From JAXLWB01 sp046328715 (GTDB taxonomy: Bacteria; Chloroflexota; Anaerolineae; Caldilineales; Caldilineaceae): DNA of 64,000 nt. Position numbers and translations under genes: made by a program. Below the pieces are notes generated by a model. That model was not told the origin of the DNA, searched no databases, and was given only the letters and a program-made list of their open reading frames with translations. Position 1 is the stretch's first letter; the number at the start of each line of letters is the position of its first letter. This document shows positions 8,164 to 16,903 of the stretch, piece after piece. The DNA is taken from the NCBI GenBank assembly GCA_046328715.1, contig JAXLWB010000008.1, positions 1-64,000 on the forward strand. Reading direction: 5' to 3'.

Positions 8164-8604
8164 ATGCAAACGCTTATTTTGAAGGAATCGCAAGCACCCT
8201 ATCAAATTATGCTAGAAGAGCCGCCTGCCCCTGGCGATGTAGTGGTTTTAGAGAAAAATGGGCAGCCGGTCGCCGCTGTCGTTCCTATGACTGAGTATCT
8301 TGAGTTTCAATCGTGGCGTGCAATCGAACAACGGAAACGTAATCAGCAACTGGAAGAAGCAGCCATTGCCCGCGAGCATCGTGCATTTCAGCAACTCTTG
8401 CCCCAATTGCTCCAACAATACCCAGGTCGTGTCGTAGCGATCCAAAATGGTAAAGTGATTGCAGTGGGCAATGATCGGATGGAAGTTTGGCAGCGTGCTC
8501 GTCAACAGGTAGGTGGTGAGCCAGTTTATGTACAGACGGTTGAAGCGCCTTCTAAAGTCTATAAAGTGACCGGGCGAAAGGTAGTGCATGATGTGGGCAT
8601 ATAA
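8164..8604 (+). CDS. DUF5678-like small protein, copy 2
   Basis: 146-residue paralogue of 5759-6199 with the same layout: Phd-like N-terminus, charged helix, then GRVVAIQNGKVIAVGNDRMEV. The ATG at 8164 matches the start of copy 1 (GGGGCAAAA just upstream in both). Its 3' end overlaps the following retropepsin-like gene by 17 bp, implying translational coupling and a joint role. Substitutions are concentrated in the last 40 residues, which may reflect relaxed or altered partner contact in one copy. The molecular role is unknown. Confidence 0.78.
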   Translation: MQTLILKESQAPYQIMLEEPPAPGDVVVLEKNGQPVAAVVPMTEYLEFQSWRAIEQRKRNQQLEEAAIAREHRAFQQLLPQLLQQYPGRVVAIQNGKVIAVGNDRMEVWQRARQQVGGEPVYVQTVEAPSKVYKVTGRKVVHDVGI

Positions 8605-8974
8605 TCAGGACGAACAACCACCTGCACCCTTTATAGAAATTCAACTTCGTCATCCAGAAGAGCCAACACGAGTCGCTCGACTTTCTGCCAAGATCGATAC
8701 TGGCGCAGACATATCGGCGCTTCCGGCTGCTACCATCGCCCAGTTAGGATTACCTGTTACGAGCAAATTAATGGTGGCTGGATATGATGGCGTTCCTACA
8801 GCCATTACAACCTATGGGGTTATTCTCGTCGTTGAACAAATCCGCTTCAAGATCCAGGAGATCATTGCCATTTCCGAACCTCATGCATTGCTTGGACGTG
8901 ATGTACTGAATTACTTCTACCTTCAGCTAAATGGCCCTGATTTGAATTTGATGATTAGCGCTAAGCCGTTTTAA
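8588..8974 (+). CDS. Retropepsin-like (clan AA) aspartic protease domain protein
   Basis: 128 residues. The active-site motif AKIDTGADISALP (Asp37-Thr-Gly-Ala) is typical of single-lobe aspartic proteases that work as dimers. The second family landmark, the LLGRDVLNYF segment matching the ILGRD block, is near residue 108. No signal peptide or membrane segment is seen, so it is cytoplasmic. It overlaps the DUF5678-like gene upstream, and such two-gene units resemble toxin-antitoxin organisation. Whether the protein cleaves anything, or its partner, is not known. ATG at 8588 is followed by a second ATG; the choice changes one residue. Confidence 0.85.
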   Translation: MMWAYNQDEQPPAPFIEIQLRHPEEPTRVARLSAKIDTGADISALPAATIAQLGLPVTSKLMVAGYDGVPTAITTYGVILVVEQIRFKIQEIIAISEPHALLGRDVLNYFYLQLNGPDLNLMISAKPF

Positions 8975-9034
8975 TGACCGTATTAAACGAGTGGATGAAT
9001 CGAGTTTCAGGACGTTTCACTTCGGTGTACCTTT

Positions 9035-9970
9035 TCATTTAGAAAACTCTGGTTGGCCAACCTTCACGAGCCGCTCATACAATCTCTCCAATGAGGGTTC
9101 AAACGCCCACCAGTTTTCAACTTCTTCCACAGCTTTGTAGACTTGCCATATGGTTTTGCCTTCGTCGATTACAGTAAACCAATAACGAACATTGCTGAGG
9201 ATATTAAAGACATACTCTTTGTGAAAACGACCCGCAATTTTTAGCGCGTGGACAATCTTTGGAAGAACTTCGTCGATAGACTTAGCCAAACTAAGGTGGT
9301 AGATGATGCCATCGAAAGCACCATTCATATTGGATGAGTATTGCGTTGCTAACGTAACAGCCTCATCAAAATGACCCTTCCCTGCTAAAGTCGGAATAAC
9401 GATATACATCACATAGCTGAGTTCACGGCTATTATCTATCTCTTTTAGCTTCGATAATGTTTGCAAAAGGTCGTTATTGTCACTGATAGAAATCATCGCC
9501 CATCCAACGATTCCGATGGCCTCGCCTAACCAGTGTCTCCAGTTTACTTCATGCACAAAATCAGCCAGTTGTCTCAAGCCAATGATATTGCGGGTTTGAA
9601 CCAATCGAACTGCTGTAGCGCCTAAAATGATGAATCGATGGCTCAAATCTTCTGAAAGATCAAAAGCATTTTTAACCCATATAAAATCTTCTTTATCAGC
9701 CACCCATTGCGCAATTAACCTGATATCTCGTCTTATTTCCCTGGTTTGTTCCTCGCTATCCAGGTTACTACGCTGTTGGATACGTTCCTTTAGACCCTGA
9801 AAGCCCTTCACTTCAAATAGCATCTGTTCTGCTTTTTGAACATAATAGACTCTACTCTCTTCATCAATAAAATCTAAGTGTTGGTCAAACAAGTCTCGAA
9901 TCAGTTTATTGTGATTATGATCACGAGACTCATGAATATACTTAACGGTGTCCGCGTGTTCTTTTTTCAA
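9035..9970 (-). CDS. Helical-repeat protein of unknown function
   Basis: 311 residues, almost wholly alpha-helical by composition, with TPR/HEAT-like helix pairs (AGKGHFDEAVTLATQYS, AVEEVENWWAFEPSLERLYERL). No P-loop, catalytic motif, signal peptide or membrane segment is seen. The start is uncertain: TTG at 9970 is the best available, the frame stays open up to 10060, and no ATG lies in that extension, so the gene may have lost its 5' part. The helical style resembles the C-terminal repeats of the NACHT protein encoded upstream on the same strand (12121-13050), so it could be a third component or a leftover of another NLR-like gene. It is separated from that system by a transposon. Confidence 0.55.
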   Translation of the reverse strand: MKKEHADTVKYIHESRDHNHNKLIRDLFDQHLDFIDEESRVYYVQKAEQMLFEVKGFQGLKERIQQRSNLDSEEQTREIRRDIRLIAQWVADKEDFIWVKNAFDLSEDLSHRFIILGATAVRLVQTRNIIGLRQLADFVHEVNWRHWLGEAIGIVGWAMISISDNNDLLQTLSKLKEIDNSRELSYVMYIVIPTLAGKGHFDEAVTLATQYSSNMNGAFDGIIYHLSLAKSIDEVLPKIVHALKIAGRFHKEYVFNILSNVRYWFTVIDEGKTIWQVYKAVEEVENWWAFEPSLERLYERLVKVGQPEFSK

Positions 9971-10224
9971 GTTTTCAATCTGTATTTGTCTCGTCTTGCG
10001 ATTCGTGGATGTACTGTGATGACGTGCGGTTTTTCTAGATTTCTCATGGGAGGACAGGACTTAACATAAGATAGGATCCATTAAGTGGATCAGGAACATA
10101 ATGGCGAGAGAATGTGGAGCGAGAAACGGAACAGAATAAAGAATGCGCACCGTTTTTTAGAGTTTGCCCGATTTCGCAGTTGGCGGAAACGATGATAGAA
10201 AAAAGTCTCTTCCTTGGTTGCAAA

Positions 10225-11885
10225 GTTCCGGTAAGAACACACACCAACCAAAAAAGAGACGAGACAATGTTACCACAGATCCTCAATCGTCTACGATGTT
10301 GGCCAGGTGTAAGAGACAACAAACGAGTCAAGCCAGCCCAACTGCCCTTGGGTAGTGAGCGTGCCAAACTCTGGGAAGTGGCCCAACTGCCCCAAAGCGA
10401 AGTGCCGCTGATGGTGAGAGAATCAGCCGCAGCGATGAAGTATCTGGAGTTGCTGGGCAGGCTCGATTGGCAACACTTTCCCGAACGAGGGAGTGAGCGA
10501 GCCTGGCCGGGTTCCACGCCAGCCCCTCATGCCCCCTTGGTAGCAGCGCTACTGGTCAAACTGGACAAAGGCATCAAGTCGATGGCCAAGTTGCGTGAAG
10601 AACTGGTGCAACAACCTGCCCTCACCTGGCTGCTCGGTTTTCCACTCAAAGCGTCCAGCGCTTATTCCTGGGGCTTTGATGTGGATGCCAGTTTGCCGAC
10701 CCATCGTCACTGGAACCGCCTATTGCGCGAAATGCCTCACTGTCAAGCCGAATTCCTCTTGCGCAGTTCGGTGCAACTGCTTCAACGTGAAATCCCTGCG
10801 TACTTGGGCTTTGGCGATGAAATCAGCCTGGACACCAAACACATCATTGCCTGGGTGCGGGAGAACAACCCCAAAGCCTACGTCAAAGGCGGACGTTTTC
10901 ACAAAGCGCAGCAACCCAAAGGCGATCCCGATTGCAAAGTCGGCTTCAAAGCCAACGACAATCAGCTCAGGAAAGCTGCACCCGCCGAGCCGCCCACGCC
11001 TGTGCTCTCAGCGCCAAGTACACCGACCTGCGAAGGCATCCCAGCCAGTCAACTCACCATCGATTCAGCTCGTCATGCCGACGGTGACTACTACTGGGGC
11101 TATGCCTCGGGTGTGGTCGCCAACAAAATTGAGAACTGGGGCGAATTCGTGCTGGCAGAAATGACAGAGACCTTCGACAAAGCGGACCAGAACTACTTCC
11201 TGCCGCTGATGGCACAAACCGAAGTCAACCTGGGTAAGCAGCCGAAGCGTGGTGCGTTGGATGCAGCTTTCGATTGGTTCGTTGTCCACCAGTACTTCGC
11301 ACCGACAGCGCAGGAACCAGATCGCTTCGCCGCTGTGCCCTGGGCCGACCGTGCCGACCACAAGAAAAGCTTCGATGCTGCGGGCTTACCGCTCTGTGCG
11401 GCAAAACTCTCGATGCCGCTCAAAGCGCGAGTGCAGAAGAAAACCCACACGCTCGTGCCGCACGAAGTCGGTCGTTTTGTTTGTCCGCTGCTTTTCCCAA
11501 CATCCACTGGCGAAGCCTGTCCCATCGCTCATAAAAACTGGGAGCAGGGAGGCTGCATCACCACCCTCCCCACCAGCATCGGCAACCGGATGCGTCATGA
11601 ACTGGATCGCGATAGTGCAGAGTACAAGCAGCTTTACAAACAACGCACAGCCGTCGAACGCATCAATGCCCAAGCGCTTGAACTCGGTATCGAGCGACCC
11701 AAGCTGCGCAACCAGCGCTCTATCGCTAACCAAAACACGCTCATCTACGTGCTGATTAACCTTCGTGGCGTGCAGCGGGTGCAGGAACGCAAGGCGGCGT
11801 TGGCACAACTGAAAGAATAGTTCCTTGCCTTGCCTCTCACGGCCGGAAGTTACTTTGAACAACAGGTGTGGGTTCTTACCGGAAC
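10225..11885 (+). mobile_element. Insertion sequence with DDE transposase, about 1.66 kb
   Basis: Matched inverted ends: GTTCCGGTAAGAAC at 10225-10238 continuing CACACC, and GGTGTGGGTTCTTACC at 11865-11880 continuing GGAAC. One transposase frame fills the interior. No target-site duplication was found next to these repeats, and weak matching (GTTGC/GCAAC) continues outside them, so the true ends may lie a little further out. Confidence 0.75.
10267..11820 (+). CDS. Transposase, DDE superfamily (IS1182/IS5-like; family not fixed)
   Basis: The frame runs uninterrupted and is probably active. From ATG 10267 (MLPQILNRLRCWPG, preceded by AAAGAGACGAGACA) the product is about 517 residues; an upstream in-frame ATG at 10114 lies outside the inverted repeat and is unlikely. 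First catalytic Asp in DEISLDTKHIIAW; the late Glu in YKQRTAVERINAQAL, followed by the basic tail typical of DDE transposases. Insertions of variable sequence lie between the catalytic blocks. Exact IS family needs a database comparison. Confidence 0.85.
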   Translation: MLPQILNRLRCWPGVRDNKRVKPAQLPLGSERAKLWEVAQLPQSEVPLMVRESAAAMKYLELLGRLDWQHFPERGSERAWPGSTPAPHAPLVAALLVKLDKGIKSMAKLREELVQQPALTWLLGFPLKASSAYSWGFDVDASLPTHRHWNRLLREMPHCQAEFLLRSSVQLLQREIPAYLGFGDEISLDTKHIIAWVRENNPKAYVKGGRFHKAQQPKGDPDCKVGFKANDNQLRKAAPAEPPTPVLSAPSTPTCEGIPASQLTIDSARHADGDYYWGYASGVVANKIENWGEFVLAEMTETFDKADQNYFLPLMAQTEVNLGKQPKRGALDAAFDWFVVHQYFAPTAQEPDRFAAVPWADRADHKKSFDAAGLPLCAAKLSMPLKARVQKKTHTLVPHEVGRFVCPLLFPTSTGEACPIAHKNWEQGGCITTLPTSIGNRMRHELDRDSAEYKQLYKQRTAVERINAQALELGIERPKLRNQRSIANQNTLIYVLINLRGVQRVQERKAALAQLKE

Positions 11886-12120
11886 GGCGCAACTGGCAGT
11901 GACTGAGGCGCAGAAACCTTGACTATTATATATACCTTACCAACCGGTGCCATCCCGACTGGTTGCGTCAGCCTGCGCCTTTTTTCGGTCAAGCCATGCA
12001 CGAAACCTTATCAGTCGCTTCACTTCACTAGCCCTTCACGCCTCGCCACCTCTGCCACATACTCCACTTCAGCGATTCGTCAGTACGAGCCTACTTCTTA
12101 CTTCTGCTGTCATCTCGCCT
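11886..12120. other. Spacer between IS end and NACHT gene 3' end
   Basis: No credible gene. It holds AT-rich TATATATA, an imperfect ACCGGTGCC...ACTGGT inverted match and pyrimidine-rich DNA. It may be debris from an older insertion. Confidence 0.4.
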
Positions 12121-13050
12121 TTAGCTAACTCCTTTCCACTGTTTTGTTCCGCCATCTTTTCTGACAGATTGTTTTGTCCTGCCCTCCTCATGGGTATCAC
12201 CATGTTGTTGCATGAGTGCAGTCAAAACAGTAAGTGCTTTAGTAGCCTCTTCTTCTGCGCTACTCTTGTCACTCCTACGAAATTTACCTATATCGATAGT
12301 GTCCAAGACACGCTTTTCTTTCTCAAGCAGTTCCTGAATTGAAGATAATAGTGAAAAGTTTCCTATTTTTGCGGCAAGCTCTGCGGTTGTTTCTAGCCAA
12401 TAAAACTTCTGCAGCGACTTGTCTGGGTCCCATGCTATATTCCAAGGTCCCTTCAATACTTCAAGCATTTGAGCAGGTTTCTGTTGTGTTTGTAAAACCG
12501 TCAAAAAATGGTCACGAAAATTTCGTAGTGCATCCTTATCACCTAAGCCAAAGTATAGCTCAAGTAATTCCAATGCGATTTTTGTGATTTCGCGCGCTTT
12601 ATCCAGATGGAGATGCGTTGCAAGCACAATGGCAATATTTGAAAACGCCTCGGTTCTGTGGCTAAGTCCAGATAGTGACCAAGCACTCTCCACGATTGGT
12701 TGAAGGTAGTGCATTTGATCGGAACAAATAGCAGACTCAACTAACTCACCGTATATTTCAACCCGCTCATAGTTATCTGAAGGTATCAGATTCGTTGCCA
12801 TTAATGCCAAATCAGTCTTGAATTTGCATGCAAAACCTCGTGCCATACCGCGATAGGCTCGGATTCTTACTTTCTCACAGTCTCTATAATCCCAAACTCC
12901 ATCTCTTGATTGGATACTCTTGGCAATTTCAAACAATGACAAAATTGCGTTGTGCCTGTCTGCTGCAACTAGATCCATAGCTAACTGCTGAAAAATATGT
13001 GTACTAGAATCTTTATTTGAGTTACTTGCTTCATCCACTCGACTCTTCAA
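12121..13050 (-). pseudogene. NACHT protein, C-terminal helical-repeat part (cut off by ISL3-type IS)
   Basis: 309 codons of helical repeats (TPR-like; for example AFSNIAIVLATHLHLDKAREI and KIGNFSLLSSIQELLEKEK), ending in a polar tail KDGGTKQWKGVS. It has no start of its own: the frame opens at TTG 13050, directly inside the left target duplication. Removing the IS and one TATTCAAT copy joins it in frame to the segment at 14421-16100, reading ...QDIEYLKSRVDEAS. In NLR-like proteins such C-terminal repeats sense the trigger. As it stands it is probably not expressed as a functional protein. Confidence 0.8.
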
Positions 13051-13059
13051 ATATTCAAT

Positions 13060-14421
13060 GGCTCAATGGGAATTCAGGGGGTTGACAAGCGCAAACGAGC
13101 AATACCTTCCAAATCGAGCCAAATACGTTGAAAGAGAGTAGAGACTTTGCGAATACCATAGCAACGGCGTTTGATGACTTTGATTTTGTTATTGAGACCT
13201 TCGACGAAACCACTGGTGATATGTTCATGAAAGTAATTGAGAATGGGTCGCCAATGGGTAGAGAGAGTGTTGATAAAATCGGTGAAACAGGTAAGGGACG
13301 ATTGTTGCACCTTGGCGATCCAGGCAAGTAAGCGTTGTTCAGCAACTGGAACGGAAGGGAGGGTGTTGAAAAGAGCAGTCAACTCTTCACGCAAGGTATA
13401 AGCGAGATGAAGAGAAGGGGCATGCGAGAAGAGGCGGCGTAAACGCATGCGTTCCTGGGCATCCAAGTCGTCATGATTCTTGCGTAAGAGCCAGAGCGTG
13501 CCTTTGCAATCGGCATCGTAGGTTTCTTTGGGGAGTGTCTGTTTCATGCGTTTGAACTCCTGTTTGCGTAAGTCATCAAAATCGTTGCGACATTGCTGGG
13601 CGACGTGAAAGCGATCAATCACGAGACAAGCGGTGACCTCGGCGTGAGCGGCGATGAAGGCTTCCACTGCGCTGACATAGCCTTCCCACATATCGGTGGT
13701 GAAGTAGCGAATCGTACTGCGCAAGCGTAGCGGGATCTGGTCGAGAAAGGCACTTATTGTCTTTTTTTTCGATCTGGCAAGACCGCCAGCAAGCGAATCT
13801 GGCCATTCGCTTGTTTGACTGTGATAATGGCGGCGAACTCTTTGTGACCTTTCTTGAGGGCAATTTCGTCAATCCCGATGGTATGCAAATTGTCGATTTC
13901 GTCCCAGTTGATGCTCACATCCAGTCGCCGGTTCAAGGCACCGAGAATCGCATCGTAGCCAACCTGCTCTTTCAAACTGACATCTTCGATGGTGCTATTG
14001 ACTAACTGTTTCAGCAGGTACTCATCATAGGCTTTGGTGTGCGGACTGCGGGCTTCGTGCCACGTCACTACCTGAGTCGTTTTCGGTTCTGTCCAACACT
14101 GCTTGCACTTGCCGCGTTTCGGGCGGTACACAATATAGGTTTCCCGTCCGAGCACAGGCAAGTGACGGAGCTTTACTTCTTGGCCATGTCCCTCGTTGCA
14201 GCGAATGACGCTACCGCACAGACCGCATGTTGTGCTCTCCAGTTGGCTTTCAACTCGGATGAGCACCTTGCCATCGCTCGTCAGTTCGCTGCTCAGCACA
14301 TCGACATCGGGTAAATCGATTGGAATTTTTAGTTCGGATGCCATTTCTCCCTCCGATTTTTTGGCATCCTACTCTACACTATTTTGCGCTCAACTGCTAC
14401 CCCCTGAATTCCCGTTGAGCC
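13060..14421 (-). mobile_element. ISL3-type insertion sequence, 1362 bp
   Basis: Inverted ends share GGCTCAA(T/C)GGGAATTC continuing CAGGGGGT at 13060 and, reversed, at 14421. The 8-bp sequence TATTCAAT is duplicated at 13052-13059 and 14422-14429, the duplication size expected of ISL3. It sits inside the NACHT gene, in the same orientation. Confidence 0.93.
13074..14344 (-). CDS. ISL3-family transposase, two frames joined at an A8 run
   Basis: The N-part (14344 to 13754, 196 codons) has the ISL3 zinc-ribbon (CGLCGSVIRC, then RGKCKQCW) and the first DDE Asp in TIGIDEIALKKGHKEF. The C-part (from about 13765, clearly from 13724 to 13074) has RYFTTDMWEGYVSAVEAF with the second Asp, VIDRFHVAQQCRNDFD, and the late block ITSGFVEGLNNKIKVIKRRCYG with Glu. 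The frames meet at eight A residues (complement of 13762-13769); a -1 slip there yields one protein of about 420 residues, normal for ISL3. It could be programmed slippage or a simple indel that kills the element. Confidence 0.85.
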
Positions 14422-16100
14422 TATTCAATATCCTGCAACTTTTCGGTGATATCGGGCTTACTGACAGAAGGAATTCTGATTTCGCCCAAGGTATAAGTTA
14501 CATTTTGTTTTTCTTTGACGCCTAACGATTTTGCTTCTGGCCAGATACGATTATAAACGATTATATTGTCATAACTACCAACAGCCTTATTCAATGCCTC
14601 GTTTGCTTGCGCGAGTGCCAACTCTTTTTCACCTGCTCGATACATCTGCTGTGCAATTCGCAATTTCGTCCAAGCCAGGATGGGTATAGAGCGTAAGTTT
14701 TTTAGATGCAGTATAGACGCTTGAAAGTCGCTCACTTCAGCCAACTTGATTGCCATTTGTGCGACATCCAAATCCTTAATACTATCATCAATCCAGGCAG
14801 CCTTCTTTTGTAGCTCCTTAACAGATTGCCGAGCTATATGTGCCGCCTGTTTCAATTTGGCTACCGCTACGTTGAACTCGCCGATCTTTATACATTCTAT
14901 TGCAATCTCAGTATACTTTGATAACCTGTTTTCATCAGATTGAACGAGATCAGCATATAGACAAGCTTTTTTGCTTTCACCCGCAAAAATGAGTGCACGT
15001 AACAATGACCAACCATCTAGAACGCGCGATGACGAAATAATCGTCGAAGAAGCGAGAACGCTGCCCACCAATGGCTCCCAATCCGGCGGGTTCGCGTTGG
15101 CAGCACAGAAGCTCACGTGCTCCATATCGCGGGCAAAGGATTCATGCGCTCCCGTGCGTTCGTATTTTAGTTCCATCCAACGTCTATCGACCAGCTTATA
15201 AAGCGATTCGTGATCTGGATCATCCTCCAAATGTTGTACAAAATGCTCTAGCACATAATCCGGTGTTGTAGCGGGCCATTGTTGGGCTTGATAGGATTTA
15301 CACCAGTTCAGTAATTGTTGCTCGTAGGGCGACACTCGGTGTGGTAGCTCTTTCTCGAGCGCACGGCGAAACAACCCATGCATGAGTTCGTAACGCTTTT
15401 CACCTTTTAGAAAACGGGCAATTGGCTTACATGCCTTTCGTATATCACTTGGGAATACCTTCAAAATATCACTCAGTTCTTCATGGGTCATTCCCCCAAT
15501 CGCTGCCGAGAGCAGGCCGAGGATCTGCCATGTTGTTGTCTCCTTGGCGGTCGTTTCATAAAGCTTTTGTAATTGTGTTTGAAAATAGCCATCTATGTTG
15601 TCTGGCAGCTTCTTTTCCAATTCTTGTAGAGCAGAAATACCATTTGCTGCAATATCCTCACAAATGAAATGAACGTAAATCGGTACCCCCTCGGTTACTT
15701 TGCGGATTCTCTGGATCAGGTCAGGTGTAATTGGTTGAGAGAAAGAGCGATTCGACAATGTCTTCTTGATATCATCGTCATCAAATGGTTCTAACGGGAC
15801 AACCTTTGGTCGACTAAATGGATGCTCCGCCGGAATGTGTTGTTGAGGCTTCGGGTTTGGACGTGAAGTGATTACTAGATGTACATAATCGTTCAAGACT
15901 GTAGGAAGTCGATCCACAATCGTAATTTCCTCGTCGGCTATTTCATCAAGTCCGTCGATTAATAGCAATAAAGGGGTCGTTTGATCTGCCCGGTCATTCG
16001 CTTTTTTCCACAGGTCGGTGAATTGTGTGGTTAACTCAATTAGTGCAGACGGAACTCCGCCTGGCTCATTCAACGAATCTAAAAGTTGAGAGTTAATCAC
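14421..16100 (-). pseudogene. NACHT ATPase, central part
   Basis: 559 codons in the same frame as the upstream fragment at 16182-16472 and separated from it only by a TAA. The region contains Walker B (LLLLIDGLDEIADE), the sensor-like LVITSRPNPKP, and a helical winged segment with the NACHT-type order (EGVPIYVHFICEDI, LMHGLFRRALEKE). Tandem helical repeats follow (GEFNVAVAKLKQAAHIARQS, AGEKELALAQANEALNKA). The first listed codon is GTG, but translation there would lack Walker A. The 3' end is created by the IS: the stop TAG spans its right end. Intact, the whole protein would be about 993 residues. Confidence 0.85.
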
Positions 16101-16181
16101 CTGGAAAAAATCTTGGGCTGTGTTTTCTTTTGCATTTTGACGAATAAAATAATAGAGGAGATTTGGGGGTGAGGCTTGATT

Positions 16182-16472
16182 TTACTTTCGTTGTTGCTGA
16201 ATGAAAGCCGCTAGCAATGCTGACTTTCCATAACCCGGGTCTGCCTCAATTAGCAAATAGCCTGGTTGCTGTTGCCGCATAAAACTGGTCAGCCTTTGAA
16301 GTTCTGTTTGCCGCCCACTAAAGAATTGCCCGTAGTAGCTTAGAAGGTGCTCAATGTCGTAGCTTCTACGGGCATGAAAGTTGGAGTGGTTATGTATATT
16401 TTGAGTTACAGTTACAGTTGCAGTTCCGTTATTTGCCACTGCATTGTATCTACCCTTGACATCTTGCTGCAT
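16182..16472 (-). pseudogene. NACHT ATPase, N-terminal part with amyloid-like motif and Walker A
   Basis: The start ATG 16472 lies 9 bp after the upstream gene's stop, a coupled arrangement. Residues about 1-25 (DVKGRYNAVANNGTATVTV) mirror the C-terminal motif of the upstream protein. A short linker HNHSNFHARR leads to FFSGRQTELQRL (typical NACHT entry) and Walker A EADPGYGKSALL. An in-frame TAA at 16182-16184 then interrupts the gene; beyond it the same frame continues NQASPPNLLYYFIRQNAKEN into the segment at 14421-16100. A one-base change could have made the stop. A 96-residue product with an orphan P-loop is unlikely to work as an NLR. Confidence 0.85.
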
Positions 16473-16574
16473 TGCATAACCTCACTGTTGATTGCCAGGG
16501 CTATGTATCGTTACGCTAGCCGTGCCACCGTGTGCTACCACGGCATTTTTATCTCCGCGTATAATCTGTGTAAC
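16398..16574 (-). other. Paired amyloid-like signalling motifs
   Basis: The upstream protein ends IIRGDKNAVVAHGGTASVTI and the NACHT protein begins DVKGRYNAVANNGTATVTV. They share G-x-x-NAV-x4-GTA-x-VT. In bacterial NLR pairs, matching motifs of this kind at an effector's C-terminus and the adjacent NLR's N-terminus are known as BASS and pass an amyloid fold from sensor to effector. The match is seen in sequence; the function is inferred. Confidence 0.72.
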
Positions 16575-16898
16575 TGACTTGTCATCGTGTTTTACATTTT
16601 CCAACTGAGCGAGTAATTCCTTTGCCGCAGCCAGAATCTCGGTATCTTCATCCGCCTTTGCCTGCTTCACTTTCTCCTGTAAAACCAACTTCTGACCTTC
16701 TGATTCAGGTTCGCTCTCCAAGTCATCAATGGCTTTGCTTAATTTGCTTGTACTACCAAAACGATTGGTAATTAACTTTTTGAGAGCCTGATATGCGCCA
16801 ACCGCAGCAGGGATTGCTGCACCAGTCAGCGTTGAAGAAATTTTTTCGGCGACACCTGCAGCGGTAGCCGTAACAAATGCTAAAGTGACGGGATCCAT
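16482..16898 (-). CDS. Small helical effector-like protein (Bell-like) with C-terminal amyloid-like motif
   Basis: 138 residues from ATG 16898, chosen because AAAGGAGAT stands 6-14 bp upstream; a longer frame from 16931 lacks such a site. The N-terminal stretch (VTLAFVTATAAGVAEKISST, then AAIPAAVGAYQALKKLI) is an apolar helix followed by amphipathic helices. A charged block follows (LEQ-type helices, EILAAAKELLAQLENV), then the motif IIRGDKNAVVAHGGTASVTI. This matches the layout of Bell-type proteins, proposed analogues of fungal HeLo pore-formers, paired with NLRs in multicellular bacteria. Membrane killing is therefore a reasonable hypothesis, not shown here. The frame is intact, while its partner is broken and an IS4-type element begins about 54 bp upstream of the start. 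Confidence 0.75.
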   Translation of the reverse strand: MDPVTLAFVTATAAGVAEKISSTLTGAAIPAAVGAYQALKKLITNRFGSTSKLSKAIDDLESEPESEGQKLVLQEKVKQAKADEDTEILAAAKELLAQLENVKHDDKSVTQIIRGDKNAVVAHGGTASVTIHSPGNQQ

Positions 16899-16903
16899 TT
16901 GTA

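Larger units (their letters stand above)
7902..8612 (+). repeat. Segmental duplication, copy 2
   Basis: Direct repeat of 5413-6206, joined in the same order. It begins at GGTTGACCGGATAGGC and diverges after CAGGACG at 8612, where the intact protease gene continues. Confidence 0.88.

Noticed and set aside
9970..10060. In-frame 5' extension of the helical-repeat gene
   Set aside because: Open but without ATG or GTG and strongly basic; kept only as a sign that the gene may be truncated.
10114..10266. Longer N-terminus for the transposase (start at 10114)
   Set aside because: The extra codons lie largely outside the left inverted repeat of the element, so they are host DNA and not part of the transposase.
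11886..12120. Small plus-strand frames 69-131 codons near the IS end
   Set aside because: Biased Ser/Leu/Pro composition, no motif, and they overlap the antisense of the NACHT C-terminus.
16182..16184. Readthrough as selenocysteine or pyrrolysine
   Set aside because: The codon is TAA, which is not used for either amino acid.
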